64,000 nt of DNA, from contig JAJTWR010000036.1 of the NCBI GenBank assembly GCA_021613335.1, positions 114,501 to 178,500 on the forward strand. The letters run 5' to 3'. This DNA comes from Whitmania pigra. Taxonomy: Eukaryota > Annelida > Clitellata > Hirudinida > Haemopidae. The position numbers were made by a program, and so were the translations under genes. Positions 12,006-24,903 of the stretch are shown here, piece after piece. The notes under the pieces are model-generated. The model was not told where the DNA came from. It was given only the letters and a program-made list of their open reading frames with translations, and searched no databases. Each line of letters begins with the position of its first letter. Position 1 is the stretch's first letter.

Positions 12006-13050
12006 CTATTTGCGACTCTCGGTTTTGTAAATTCTTGCCCTGAGGAAATAGAAGCAGCGGCCAACAGACTCGAAGAATGGAACAGCAAAAGCCCTGAAGA
12101 AGGAGTGCAACAACAAGTGCATGCATTGCATCTGAATGTCCAAAGTCTTCAAGCATGGCAGACAACACCAAACTCTCAGGAACGTGACCACGGCAAGCTG
12201 AACTCCGCAGACAAGTGCAGTCGGAACAGACAAAAATATCGTTATAAGCAGGTAACATTTTCTCTTGGCACTTTTATAGACCTGGAGCATTAACATGAAA
12301 ATCTTGAGGATTCTACCAGTACATTCTTCAGCATCAAAGTGTTTACTTTGTTGGAAAGATACCAAATCCCATCGTAAGTCTGAAGGTCGTCAACCTCTGA
12401 AAACACGTCAATGAACGAGATCTGCAAAGTTTAAAAGCAAAATTAAAATTTAAGATATGAAAATTAAAACAATTTTCCAATGGACCATTTGTAATTCGGG
12501 ATACCTAGAAGCAAAGGAATAAACAAAAAGCGTCGCATGCTGTAAAATTAACTATTCTTAATATTAATTACTTAAATATTGCTTATCAGCTCTAGGAACG
12601 TGTTTTTAGTATGAAACTTTCTTAAAATAAGTATAGGCATCACTAAATTTATAGTCGATAGGACACTCTCAGCATAACAATTTAAGACTCACTTTGACAA
12701 AAGCATTCTTTCTATGGGGATCCCTGGAATGAGTCATTCTCTTTGGACATTTTTCATCAATAGCTTTGTTGAAGAGAGTATCATTTTTAGATAGCTTGTA
12801 AACTTGTGTTATTGTCAAATAATAAGATATCAAGTAACTAAAAATTAAATAATTAAATACTTAACAATTTTACAGAAACTAGAGTTTATATTTAATAAGA
12901 AAAATAGTAACAATCACTTATTATCGAAGAATTGTTCTCATGGTCTGCAGTTTCAACAGCTTCTCGCCTTTCTTCATGTCTCTGCTCAAGTGAATGTAAC
13001 GAATTTATGTCAACAGCATCGATTATTTCCAGTGAAGACAGTTGTTCCAT
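12006..13050 (-). CDS. Caveolin
   Basis: Four exons give 197 aa: 12918-13050, 12693-12802, 12347-12421 and 12006-12281. All junctions are GT-AG and keep frame. Caveolins insert into the inner leaflet as a hairpin, form disc-like oligomers and shape membrane pits. The sequence shows a polar N-terminus, then SRDPHRKN followed by FIDVFSEV at the position of the FEDVIAEP signature, and the conserved YDGIWYLS. The hydrophobic hairpin follows (YLLITIFLSVPTALVCGVQL, including the Pro equivalent to human CAV1 P132, and VVTFLRVWCCLPCLKTL). The C-terminal part is IQMQCMHLLLHSF and PFFESVGRCFYFLRARI. Several Cys after the hairpin could be palmitoylated. Vertebrate genes have two or three exons, so this is more intron-rich. 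The signature motif is altered, but the overall match is continuous and strong. Confidence 0.88.
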
Positions 13051-15356
13051 GCTGGTTATAAGTATTCAGATATTTCCTAATTTTCTAATTAACTGGTTTA
13101 TTCCTATCTTAAATGTCGAATAATATTTCTCCATGCCTAGGTGAAACATTTTTGTGGGAGGAGTCTGCATGAAGTAATTAGAAAAAAGTCAATAAAACCA
13201 GAGATGTGATGTCATTGCAAAATCTCGAAGGTTTAATGAAATTAGAGATAATAAATTAATAAATAAGAAACAATAAATTAAATGTGAAATAAATATTTAC
13301 TTCATAAGGAACACAAGGGGCAAAAACGGACCAGTTGAGATTTAACTTGATAATAATGTAAAATTTAAAAACAATCAGGAATTAGTTCTTTCCAATTGTA
13401 GTGGTTATTTTACTTATTTACATTTCGCTCTAATTCCCATGATCATACATAGATTAGCTGACGACTTTTTTGAATCTCCTGTTACTTTAAACTTTATATG
13501 TAATAATAAATCTCACCTTTCATTATTGAACATCCAGGACTGGACCACCAATTTTTCTGCATTTTCTAACAATGATTCGAAAATAATAGGACACATTCTT
13601 GTGATAGGTCTTCCAAAATATATAAAAAAATAATAAACAGTAGTTCGAGTAGTACAAGTTCAAATACACCTAGTGTATTTTTTGAAGTTACTTACGAATA
13701 AATTGGTGCACTGAGAACAGACGACCTCACCTCGGTAATGCGGAGTAATAAATAATGCCAGAATATGTAAATGGCATTCTGCATCTCCCCATGTATAAGA
13801 CTTACAAAGAACGTATATAGCAAAATGTGGGAATAGAAAGTCAAATTGTTACTTAATTGCGTTAGCTACATTGGCATTTGATTGGTCCTAGAGGATCCAA
13901 AGCCAACAGATAAATCACCCCAATTAAACTGGAAAGAGTTTTATTGCGTAAACTTTCTAAATCTATAAATTACAGAGAGCGAATGACTTTGCGCACCAAC
14001 ATGGGTAGGACATAATAAGTCTTAACTACTGGATTGATAAATAAGATTTACCCAGTAATTGCTTCATAGGAAAATTATCTCAAAGAATTCATTATCAAGT
14101 CAAACCTGTGCGCAACTACGTTACCTATAACGGAGAATCGGAGAGACGATTCAATGTTGAGAACTTGAAAGTACTTCACCCATGTTGCAACAGTAAGTTG
14201 AAATTTAATGCCTGCTTTGAAAGGTGTACCTCCTTTATGAATGACCATCCAACCACAATAAGTCGAAGTCAAAACTTCTGAAAACATGTTTACCGTAGCT
14301 CAAGTTCATTCCAGAGTCGACTTTCATTTCGTTAATATTATTGCCACAATTAATCGCTTACATAACCCGTAACCATTAGTTAATTTTAACAAATTTATAA
14401 TTATTTTGTTATTTCATATGTCCTCGGGCGCAAGGTGAAGGGGCGCCAAAATGAGGCTTTTTATGTTCGTATTATATACAGCATTATATTACATTGTATA
14501 ATAATCTTGATAATAACCAAAACAGAAAGGACTTTAGACACGCCGATAAACCGCTGGACTAATCTTTTCTATGCAAAAAGATCAAGATTAAGAATCCTTC
14601 TTGGATTGACGTCACGCGAACGATAGATCTTTTTTTTTTCTTAAATTTTGCAAAATAGAAAAGGATGGCTTCATGATGATCAAATATGATAGTTATTGGA
14701 CGTTTTAATGGTTTGGTTTATCAGTGAAATTCTTCGAAAACTCCTCGAAATGACTTTGGTTTTTGTGGTTTAATAATAAATTATGTGTTTATGACTTACA
14801 TTTTGCAAACATAGTTTACACTATTAAGTTATATAAGCTAATTCGAAAGCAGTTACTAGCAAGGGAACTTTACTCAAGTTACTCGAAATTATCGGGCCTC
14901 AAAAGTTAGAAAAAATGCAACCCCATATAAAGTGATGTCTCTGACAATGAGGCATAATAAGCATAACTACAGCCTAATCAATTTTCAGAAGATTCATTTT
15001 TTTTCTGCTAACAATGTGTTTAACCCTCATCCGGTCCATGCTAAAGTTACGTTCCGGTTTGGGGTCCGGAATCGCACTCCAATTCGTTTTCATTTAATAT
15101 TAGTTCAGAGACTTTTTTGCAAATTTAGTTTGAACAATATCAACTTTATTTATTTTAAATGTATGCATGTGAACGTTTTAAGTCAAAAAACGTTGAATTT
15201 ATTAATTAAAACGTTTTTAAACAATACCAACATTGAACATACAACCTGATTTCATGTCGACTAAATTACCGAATAAAAAAATTTGTCCGGGACAAAAGTA
15301 GCTTCTGACATTCATTTTCCTTGTTAAGGTATAAAAACATAAGATATAAAAAGATG
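13051..15356. other. Spacer between ADPRM and caveolin, with one exon-like stretch
   Basis: Mostly AT-rich non-coding sequence. One minus-strand stretch, 13517-13597, looks like a coding exon and is listed separately. Other reading frames here (for example minus 14075-14287) look like chance openings without homology or splice support. Confidence 0.4.
13517..13597 (-). other. Isolated exon-like sequence
   Basis: An 81-base stretch bounded by a possible acceptor (ATCACAAG) and a strong donor (AAAG|GTGAGA). One frame reads CPIIFESLLENAEKL then VVQSWMFNNE, which looks like helical protein. No partner exon keeping this frame was found on either side, and the caveolin start lies 470 bases downstream. 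It could be an exon of an unseen small gene, an alternative 5' exon of caveolin, or chance. Confidence 0.25.
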
Positions 15357-16352
15357 TTAGAAAAGGTTAAACAGACAACATAAATACGATTCATCGTTAT
15401 TGCTTTGATCCCATTGATTCCTTCGGGTCATAGTTATTTCAGGCATTAAGTCGTTTCCTCGCACGACAATCTTATCTTCATAAACGTCAATCATCGAATG
15501 ACCGGATTCAGCTTTAGCGAATGCTTCAATAACACCAGGCATGGTGAAATGATGAATCCCTCTGACATCCGTACAGCTATAGAAATGATGAGCATGTCCA
15601 GACACATAAGCCAGGACGCACCTGTGGCTATGCAGAACATCCAAGACTTCTCGATAGTTCCAACAGAGGCAGATACTGTCGCTTTTCAGCGCAGTGTGAC
15701 CAAATATCAATACATCCTCTCCGTCCTTATCAGACTTCTCCAAAAGGTTGTCCAGCCACTGTAGCTGCTCCTTTGATATACCACCATTGAACATCACGAA
15801 TCTTTGGCGGCTGCCAATCAAACCATTTGGAGAATTTTTATCTTCGTTAGGATTTTTTAGCAAAATCTTGGACGCTTCCATATATGAGGACGAATCACTC
15901 GAACGACCTAAAACGCTGACATCATAGGAGTCCAACAAGACCAGTCTCAGCTGTTTGCATGGACTGAAATGGGTATACAAACATAAATTATCGTCAAAGC
16001 AGCCCGTCAGATATCTGGGATTCATCGACGTAGACTTTCCGAGGAATTCCTGGGAGAAATTATAAAATTCGTGGTTTCCCCAGATGTGATAAACTGGAAC
16101 TTGACAGCTGTCAAACAAATCCAGGACTTTCTGAAGTGCGGAATTGCTACTCTGAGTTTCCATATTCTTTCCATCGATAGTGTCCCCCAAATCAATAACA
16201 AAGGAGACCTTGTTTTCCTTCCATTCTTCAACCGCCTTCTTAAGCAATTTTAATGATCTCCTGTAATAACGACGTTGCGTTCCCGCGAAATTGAATCCGT
16301 CTTCAATATCGGCGTATTGGATATCGGCTATCAATCCCAGAGTCAACAACAT
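15357..16352 (-). CDS. ADPRM: Mn2+-dependent ADP-ribose/CDP-alcohol diphosphatase
   Basis: A single uninterrupted exon of 331 codons, close to the human protein (342). The metallophosphoesterase motifs appear in order: LIADIQYAD (DxQ in place of DxH, as in this family), VIDLGDTIDG (GDxxD), IWGNHEFYNF (GNHE), LIFGHTAL and YVSGHAHHF (GHxH). The enzyme hydrolyses ADP-ribose and CDP-choline-type substrates to monophosphates in the cytosol. The start MLLTLGLIADIQ puts motif I at the usual place. The absence of introns is unusual among its neighbours and could mean an ancestral retrocopy or simply an intronless gene; no poly-A relic was seen. Confidence 0.92.
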   Translation of the reverse strand: MLLTLGLIADIQYADIEDGFNFAGTQRRYYRRSLKLLKKAVEEWKENKVSFVIDLGDTIDGKNMETQSSNSALQKVLDLFDSCQVPVYHIWGNHEFYNFSQEFLGKSTSMNPRYLTGCFDDNLCLYTHFSPCKQLRLVLLDSYDVSVLGRSSDSSSYMEASKILLKNPNEDKNSPNGLIGSRQRFVMFNGGISKEQLQWLDNLLEKSDKDGEDVLIFGHTALKSDSICLCWNYREVLDVLHSHRCVLAYVSGHAHHFYSCTDVRGIHHFTMPGVIEAFAKAESGHSMIDVYEDKIVVRGNDLMPEITMTRRNQWDQSNNDESYLCCLFNLF

Positions 16353-16747
16353 TTCGCCCTACAAAATCGTCCCGTCAACCAGTCGATGATAAAATGTAAA
16401 CAAAACTAGTTTGAACAGGTATGATTATTAACAAAATGAAAATGACTATTTTTTTTATGCAATTGCTTTTGTATTTTTTTATTTGTTTTATTTTTGTGCG
16501 AAACGCTGTAACATAAACATAAAATGTAACATAAAATGTAAATTACACTTACAGAAATCATCTTTAAGTCGCATTACAATTACCATTTCATACTTTATTT
16601 TGTTACAATGAAGTAACTCACGAAAAAACAAATTAAGGAGATTCGCTGAAACGGATTACTTCTTTCAGTCCCTTAATCACTTATTATTACAAAACCAATC
16701 ACCAATCCAGAGGTTATAACGAGCAAAATCAAAAACATTCAGGCAAT
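16353..16747. other. Short spacer ADPRM to WDR35
   Basis: Holds the ADPRM 5' flank and the WDR35 3' flank. It is AT-rich with small repeated words (CATAAAATGTAA twice near 16515-16545). No gene was seen. Confidence 0.4.
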
Positions 16748-19700
16748 CTAAAATGATTGGTGGCACATTGGACATGCCTTTATGTTGCGCAGGATCTCTT
16801 CTTCAATAGCACATCTCTTGCAGCAAGGACAGCACCAGGCCTGGTAGGAGTTGATAAGGCGACCAGAAACGATACAACTCAGAAACTTTGTGTTACAGTG
16901 GGGGCATAAAGTGCAACTGTTGGAACACGAAATTTGTAATTAAATCAAAATGTTGTGGTTAGTTTAACTATGAGAGTACAAATTAACAAATTAAAATGAC
17001 AAACTACCCTAAAGGTTACAGTCAAGAAATGACAATAATTGTGAATTTTCAAAAAATTCATTCCATGGAAAGTAAGTGTAATTGTGACTACAATCATAAT
17101 TAAAACAGAGTTGGAACCTTCACACCACATCAAAAATCTTAGAAAACTAATTACTCACGTGTAAGGAATTCGGACATGACACCCAGAACAAACAACCTCT
17201 TTTGGCTTGTAGTCCTTCATATTCCTGAAAAATCAGAACTCTTGGAAATTAAAAAAAAAAGCAGTTTAAAACATCTCTTCAGGACATAAGTTAAAATCAA
17301 AGTTCAGATCTTTTCCACAAACAAGCTATTATGCACATTACTACATAATAGTGCATCATTATCATTATTATCTATTAGTTAGCAACGGTATTAGATAAAA
17401 AAATCCTCACTTGTAAAATATTTCTACGGCAAGTTCTTCATACATTTTCCTTTGCTCCTCTGAAAGAGATTGTAATGTTTCCAGCCTTGTGAATGCTTCT
17501 GAGCAGACATGCATGGCTTTACTGGCAAATGATGTCAAAGCTGCACAAAGACGACTTTTTAAATAAATATTGTTGGAGTCAAAAAAAATTATTTGAAGCT
17601 GTTTAAATTTAGGAAATTAACCAATTACCAAGCAGGGAATAAATATCGACTGGATCAAGGATGTCATCAAATTCTTTCAAGTGAATAGACGTTATCATGG
17701 CTGCTTCGTAAGTGCCTAAGTAATGGAAAAACAGCACATTGTACAACTCATAATATAAATATGAATGTTCAAACTTGCAAATATTTGGATAAAATCCTAG
17801 TTCCATAATTATTCATAATCATTCACTACCTTATCAAACATTTCTTATCACTGACTTAAAAATTAATTCTGCACTTATATCTGTTTAAAATAAAAGCTCA
17901 CATAAAGCTTCATAATGTACTCAAGATCAACTCAAAGCTACCATTGTAAAGTTGTCTGTGAGCAAGCATGAGGAAGTGATATGCCTCAACACATCTCCAT
18001 GATTGTGTGAGCACCCTTGAGTCCAGAGACCCTGCAGCTCCTTCCTCCAAAAGACCTTTCAAGGCAAGGGAGGCCTGGCAATTCATTTTGTTAATTTGTT
18101 TTTCAAAACTTTAAACATTACTGCAATGCCATATATGAGAATCCACTAGAAATAATAACAATAACAACAACAACAACAATAATAATATTACAATGTCATA
18201 ATGGTCAGATATAAAGATGCTATTCTTACAGGCATTTTTTTATTTGCTTCTGAATAAAAAATAAATAATATATTTAAAACATTTTTAAGTGACTAATTAT
18301 AATAGTTCATAAGCAACATAAAATTAAATTTAAATAGAAAAAAATAAATAGAACACGATAAATTATTTGAAAAATTCAAATTTAAACAAAGTGTACCTCA
18401 TTCTCCTTTTTCTTAGATTTGTTCCTAATGACTTGCTTGTTGTGTTCGTGATGCTTTTCAACCAGCAGGGCAGCAAGAATGTACATCTTCTTCAGTTGGA
18501 GTGGATTCAATTTTTTTGTACTTCCAAGTTCAGCAATCTTGCATTCCCAAATTTAAATTTTTTGTTTTCATTGTAATAGCAACCAGTGCACAATCAGTAT
18601 ACAGTGGTACATGTCACAGAAATGTAATCACATTACTGGAGATCATTTTTTAAAATGGTTTGTGAGTTTATTGAATCAAACAAACAAGCCGTTATATACA
18701 TAGAAAAAACAAAATGCAAAAACACTAAATAAATTCAAATAAACCCAAAGGACCAGCCTTAAGGAAGCACAAGCTTCTGCTATCAGACTAACACTAAAGG
18801 TCACTATATACAAAATCTTAAGCTGTACAATTCCACTTAATAAATATTGTTTGCATGACATTTTGAATAATAAATAAAGTAATTTGAAAGGGCATATGTT
18901 TAGCTGAATTAGATCTTTGATAGATGAAGTTATGGAGATATGATTATGAATATGATCATGATTTATTCAATATCATAAATCAGAAATAAACATAGACAGA
19001 TGCTCAAATGTAATTTACTATAAACTCTCCACCTGAAAAAGAATCTTTGCAGCCTCCAGGAAGTGATTTGATTTCCTATAAAGCTCCACAGCTTCAAAGA
19101 GCTTGTTTGTATCCATGACAACCTGCATGTACTTCATGAGTTTACTGTCCACTTCTGTTTTGTTGTGTGCATGTCCTAATTCTATGGCAACATTCCATTG
19201 GTTGAGTTGGATGCAGGCATCAATGGCCTGTTGGACTTGATTACACTGGAATTTGGTCATGCAATTGTTTCACTAATGCTAGTATTTTGTAGCTATGAGA
19301 TGTAGCTAGGGACAAATGTATGTTAATTATTAGCAAATAATTCTATTTTCAGATATGAAACAAAGAATCAAACTAATTTGATATTAAAAATTACAATTTA
19401 TTAATATGCTGGCATAAACTAAGAAACCTTAAGGTATGCCTGAACTGCCTCTTGGCACATTCCCACCATTGTAAATCTCCGCCCTAATTCCTTGAATAAA
19501 AAAATAAAATAGGTTTAAAAATAACTTTGTGTTCAAAAAATAATTAAAAATTATTTTAGATTTTATACTTGCAGGATGGGGTGGTTGTCAGACAGTTCTG
19601 CAAGCATCTGCTTCAGAGCCTCATAATCTTCAAGTGCAAAATAACAACCTATCAAATTCTCCTCATTTTGACCCTCCTTGTAGTACTGAGCTGCTCTACT

Positions 19701-22700
19701 CCTAGAGTATTTCAATATTCAACGCATTTATATTCATCGAGCTACTTAATAAATGCACTTTCCAGAACACAAAATTTGCTGATAAGATTCATTGATGTTA
19801 CAAGAAATATACTTCTAAGTTAGTTTAACAAAAGAAGGATTCTTACTAATTAATTTATGAGTAACCAACAGCAGTTTCCTAACCATTGCTGCACATCTGC
19901 ATGATAATCTGCCAGTTTGTTGTAGGCTTCCTGCTTTCCATAATCACCTCTTCCCCAGCCTCCACCTTCCATCAACTTGACCTCCTTCATGTAGTCACCC
20001 ATCTTGTTTCTCATTGACATTGCAAGGTCCCTAAACATTAAAATATTATTACATCTTAGCTATTTAATTCTAGGATCCTACTGCCTCCTAGGATCTAATC
20101 ACTTATTTAGCAGTCCCTTCAAAAATTAAGAAGCCACTTGTAACTCACCTTCTATCCATCCCCAAATAAAGCCTCTCAGCTTCATCGAAGTTAGAATAAA
20201 ATGTTGCTATTTCAGCCTTCCTTAGGCCATCATTCTGCAGGTGGAACAGAGTTGATAAAAAATTGAAATCAACTGAATGAATTCTAATCAGTTTACTGTT
20301 GTCAGATTATTTATTCATATTTATTTATAAATAAATATACTGTTCACTTTCACCTGAAGATTTGACAACTTCTTAACAAAACGAATGCCAGTCAAGTGTT
20401 TAGCTCGCGCAAAACACAATTCAGCTGACTTTAAGTCCAATTTCTCCAGAGCATAGTTGGCCATTATTTTCCTTACAAACAAATATAAAATTTAAACTTA
20501 GGAAACATAGTGTAAGTTTAAAGATGAAATGGCAACATTACATGACAATGCTTCACAAACTTAATGATTGTAGAGGTATGTAGTTTTACTGACCACAGCT
20601 TGGGATGAGAATGTGACTCTGCAAACTTCATTCCTGCCTCAAACCCAGTCTCATTGACAATCATTCTTAGATCTTTCAGAGACTATAATTATTTTTATCA
20701 CTCATCATTACAATTCACTCATTCCTTTCCCCCTCTCTTCCTCACTATTTCTCACCTTGGCTTCATGGATAACCATAAAGTCCCTGCATGAAGTCAGTTC
20801 CCCCCCAAAACGTGACATGGTCATCACATCATCGAGATAAATTGAAGTCACCATCAGATCACTGAAGGTGCACAAATAGCCACTGCTTGTCACTGCATCC
20901 TGATTTTTTCAAAATAAAACTATTAGTTCCTCAAGTAATAAGTGTTACAAATCAAGTACCAATCAATGAAGCAAACCACCTCTGGGTCATAATTGTTAAA
21001 GACTTGCATTTTCGTCTTCTCCATTAGAACAAAGGATGATGGATTGTCCTAGTTAATAAACATTCTGTCTTATTTCTCATGAAAAGTATAAAAACCATGA
21101 CCTTTTAATTTCTTAAATTAATACAAAAATCAAAAACTTCATTTTTTACCTTTGCCCACAGGAAACTCCAAACATCCTTCTTTTGAATGTTTTCAGAAAT
21201 GGAAGTCGCATTCTTGTTGTCATTGCCAAACTTCAAGAATGAGAGCATGTTCTGGTCATCAATAATGGAAAGACAGCTGTCCAAAATCATATTATCACAT
21301 TTCATGGAAGCACCGATTTTGCATCTCACAACTCTTGCTTTATTATTAATTTATAACTTATAAATGTTAGTAAATGCCTAGTAATTACTAACCTCGAGTC
21401 GCAATTGAGTTGTATGCTCACTGGTTTGCACTTCACCGTATACTTGTTCTGTAGCATGATGTTTTGCAAAATATATATCTGCAAGATGCCTGAACACCGA
21501 CCCTGTTTCCACGGAAATTGTAAACCATGACTTATCATGCCAGTTTATAAGTTACCATATTGACATATTACTAATTACTATCACTTATTACTAATTACTA
21601 CAGAAACATCAGTAACTTTTATTATCAAAGTAAAAAAGTGAAAGAATTTGAAGACATGCCAACCACAACAAGAAGGTTATTGGAAAGACACAAGCAAGAG
21701 ATTGGATCATCAGTTTCAAGGTCAGCTTTTTTCCAGTCAATATTATCTCCACCAACACCAGAAGCAACATCATCAATATGGAGAAGTCTGAGTAATTAAC
21801 AGATCTATCATTTTATTCCAGTTTTGCAGGTAATATGTAAACATTGCATTAATGTGATGAGAAAATTTTATATTACACATAATTCATAGGGAAAAACTAC
21901 ATTTTTGATTTAATTATTAGCCTACTTTTCAATACCAGCCTTCTTCTTTCCAGCAACTTCAACAGTTGAAAGCTGTCTTATGTTTTTAAACTGCCAAACA
22001 TAAAAGGCTGACTCTGAAGTCACGCATACATGACTGCTCGACATGGAAAAATACTTCAAGGGCATGTCAACCACTTTACTGTCAAGATACATCCCAATGG
22101 AATTTGTAAGAGTCAAGGTGAAAGCTGATGAGTTGCTCAGGATTGAGGCTGACTTTATACAAATTCATTTTACATCATTTGTTCAAATACCAAGAATAGT
22201 AGTTACTCATTTAGGCAAAAAATTAAAAATAATTATAAATTAGATGATGCAAATTAGTAGTAAAGTTTTGTGCTTACATCATCCTCCACTTCATCATCAT
22301 AAGACTGAGTTACCAAGCAGCAAAAGTCATCACATCCCATTATATGCAAAAGATTCTTCTCAGACTTTATAGTTGCCTTTAAAATAAATGTTTCCAAACA
22401 TGCAATAAAATCATGACCCCAATTTCACTGCCTCAAAGGTCAACAAAATCTGACCATGTCTCTTTTGGTGTCCCAAAAAATCATCAAATCCTCAGGTTCA
22501 TGAAGTTTTGCATGAGCAAAGACAACTGTATCCTTCAAGTGGCACCACTAAAAAAATGCATTTAGATTTATTGGTTATAGAAAAGAAGCACCAAATGACT
22601 TCTAGAAATTGTTATACTAGATGATCATTTATTTAATATTGCAAGCAAGGAATATGTATGGTATTTGGTTTACTTTCATGAGTTTCTGACTAAGTCAGAA

Positions 22701-24903
22701 ATCCAAACACTTTACCTTGTAGCTAGGTCTGTAATTGGCCAAATAAAGATACGAATCGATTCCAACGCCAAGCCTGATACTTCCTCGATCCCACGAGAAG
22801 CATGTGATTTCTCGACCGGGCATTGACAACCTCGAAACCAGCTGGTTTTAAAATCAATTTGAGCACAAAGTTTTTTGTAACATTTTTAGAGGAATTATTG
22901 TCAGCAGACAAACCTGTCCGATGATATTGTAAACATGAAGAAAACATTTGCTTCCATTAGAACTTCCAAGAATTCCAATGAGAGTTCCATCATCATTCCA
23001 GTGGCTTGTAATAATGGAGGTGAATCCAGTCTCAAGATTTAGGGGATCTTAAAAAAATAACTCGATTCAAGTAAATAAATAAGACAACCTGGAAAAGGTA
23101 GTTTTATCCTTGGGCATGAGTAATGAAAGGCAATTCATGCAATTATTACATCATGAATTTAAAATTCTTTAATTTACATTCATTCTCAAATTCACAGTTA
23201 TTAGGATTAGTTATAATGTTAGACTAAAATGAAAGGAATATCTTGCATTAGAAATAAGGCAGGAACAAAAGTAAAAACATGATAGCCAGATTCACTGTAA
23301 CCTTCTCCGAGTTCATCTTTTATCAGCAGACACTTTCCATCCTTGAAAGCCACGGCAAGACACGGAGAATTTTTTTTTGCAACGCCCCCGTTGCCATCGT
23401 ACCAAGAGATGTTTGCCAGGTGGCTTTCAGGACCCCGGTAAGCTAATGTTTTCTAAAGAGCAGAAAATGCATACAAAATTTTTTTTCAATTTCAAATTTT
23501 TGCATCAATGAACTCACAATATGATTTCCCATGCCATCATAGACATGAACTTCAGAATCATTCATGCCAAACAATAACTTCCTGCCATCTGGTGACCACT
23601 ATTATTTGTAATGTGTGATGTTAAAGATGTTAATATTAAAAATTAATTTAAACTAATTCTAAACAGCCTTAAATTTAAAAAAATCTTCAAAGTATGAAAC
23701 CTCAACACAAGTCAATTTTCCTTTTAAATTCTTTCCCCAAATCCTATTCCCATCAACAGAACCAACTATCGTATCGCCTTTGAAACGAATGCAAGATTAT
23801 AAGGTTTCTTAGAAGATTACAAGTCGTTTCTGGTATTTCCATAAACAAACCATCTTCATAAACGATGCAGATCTTCTGGCCATCAGAGGTCCACCTTACG
23901 TCCCTCACCACAGATGAATTTCTAGTATTCACCATTTCCTCACACCAAGTGGCTTTAAGTAAACAATTTTATTAAACATAATGGGTTCCATAATTGGTGC
24001 ATTTGCAAACAGAAAACCAACATTTCACCAGAATCCAAACAATTATGTTGCCTTTTTCATCACCAGAAGTCAATTTCTTGAATTGTTCATTCCATGACAC
24101 TACTACCACAGGAGCTAGAAAAACAAATAATGGTATCACTTTCATACAAAAACAACACATACATTGCATCACCTCTGTGTCCCTCCAGAACTTGATTCAT
24201 GGTTAAATTGTTTGCGGTTGCTAGACTGGCAGCAACATTCTTTTCCTGATTTTGACCTAGTAAAATATTTTAATTAAATGGACTGGTTATAATTTAATCT
24301 AAATGACAACTTATCAAATTTATTTATCACATTTCTGATATTTGAAAGTGAAGCTAAAACTGAATCTTGAATCTAAAACTAACTTTTATTGTCAATTCTT
24401 ATGACTCTAAGATATCCCTGGTCTCCTCCAATAGCTATAAATCCGTTTGCGCAGTTCATACTCACGCATCTTACAATAACTTCTTTAGGAACAGATATCT
24501 GAAAATAAATCAAAATCTTGTTAATCCTATTTTATAAAAAAAAATATTGCGAATGAGATTTTGTCCAATTGAATTTAGTGAACTACTAAAATTTGGATTT
24601 GATATGTACCAAGTTCAGTAGTCAATAGTTCTATACAGACTTTTGATGTATATCTAACATGTACTTGCAAACAGGTTTGCAAAATTGTAAAGTGGATTGT
24701 GTTTTATACAAATCGTGAAGTCTGATAACAAAAAGTAAGTTGTTAAAAGTTGTTAAAAAATTGGATTTGTTTCACTAAAGTTCATGATTCATAAAGTAAT
24801 TGCACCACGATAGAACATTCAGCAAAAACAAATAGTAAAAGGTATTAAAAAACACCAAAATATTTGAAATTACAGTAACCTTTTTACTCATATAAATGCT
24901 CAT
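16748..24903 (-). CDS. WDR35: WD repeat protein 35 (IFT121), intraflagellar transport complex A
   Basis: A large gene of more than 20 short exons, from ATG at 24903 to TAG at 16750-16748. The N-terminus reads MSIYMSKK then [68 protein letters not shown] and [17 protein letters not shown], the WD40 propeller part closely matching WDR35. The middle and C-terminal exons form the TPR-like solenoid, including [19 protein letters not shown] and [19 protein letters not shown]. The last exons carry Cys pairs ([34 protein letters not shown]), a zinc-ribbon-like end. IFT-A drives retrograde transport and ciliary entry of membrane proteins, so a ciliated organism is implied. Some internal exon limits were not resolved, notably around 18.3-18.6 and 21.5-22.1 kb. 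Confidence 0.92.
18150..18192. repeat. AAT/AAC microsatellite in a WDR35 intron
   Basis: A short mixed (AAT)n/(AAC)n tract lies in an intron of WDR35. Simple repeat with no further role seen. Confidence 0.7.

Noticed and set aside
14932..15249. Plus-strand frame of 105 codons
   Set aside because: Composition matches random AT-rich translation (Asn, Phe, His), with no motif.
15498..16253. Plus-strand frames inside ADPRM
   Set aside because: They are antisense shadows of a strongly conserved gene.
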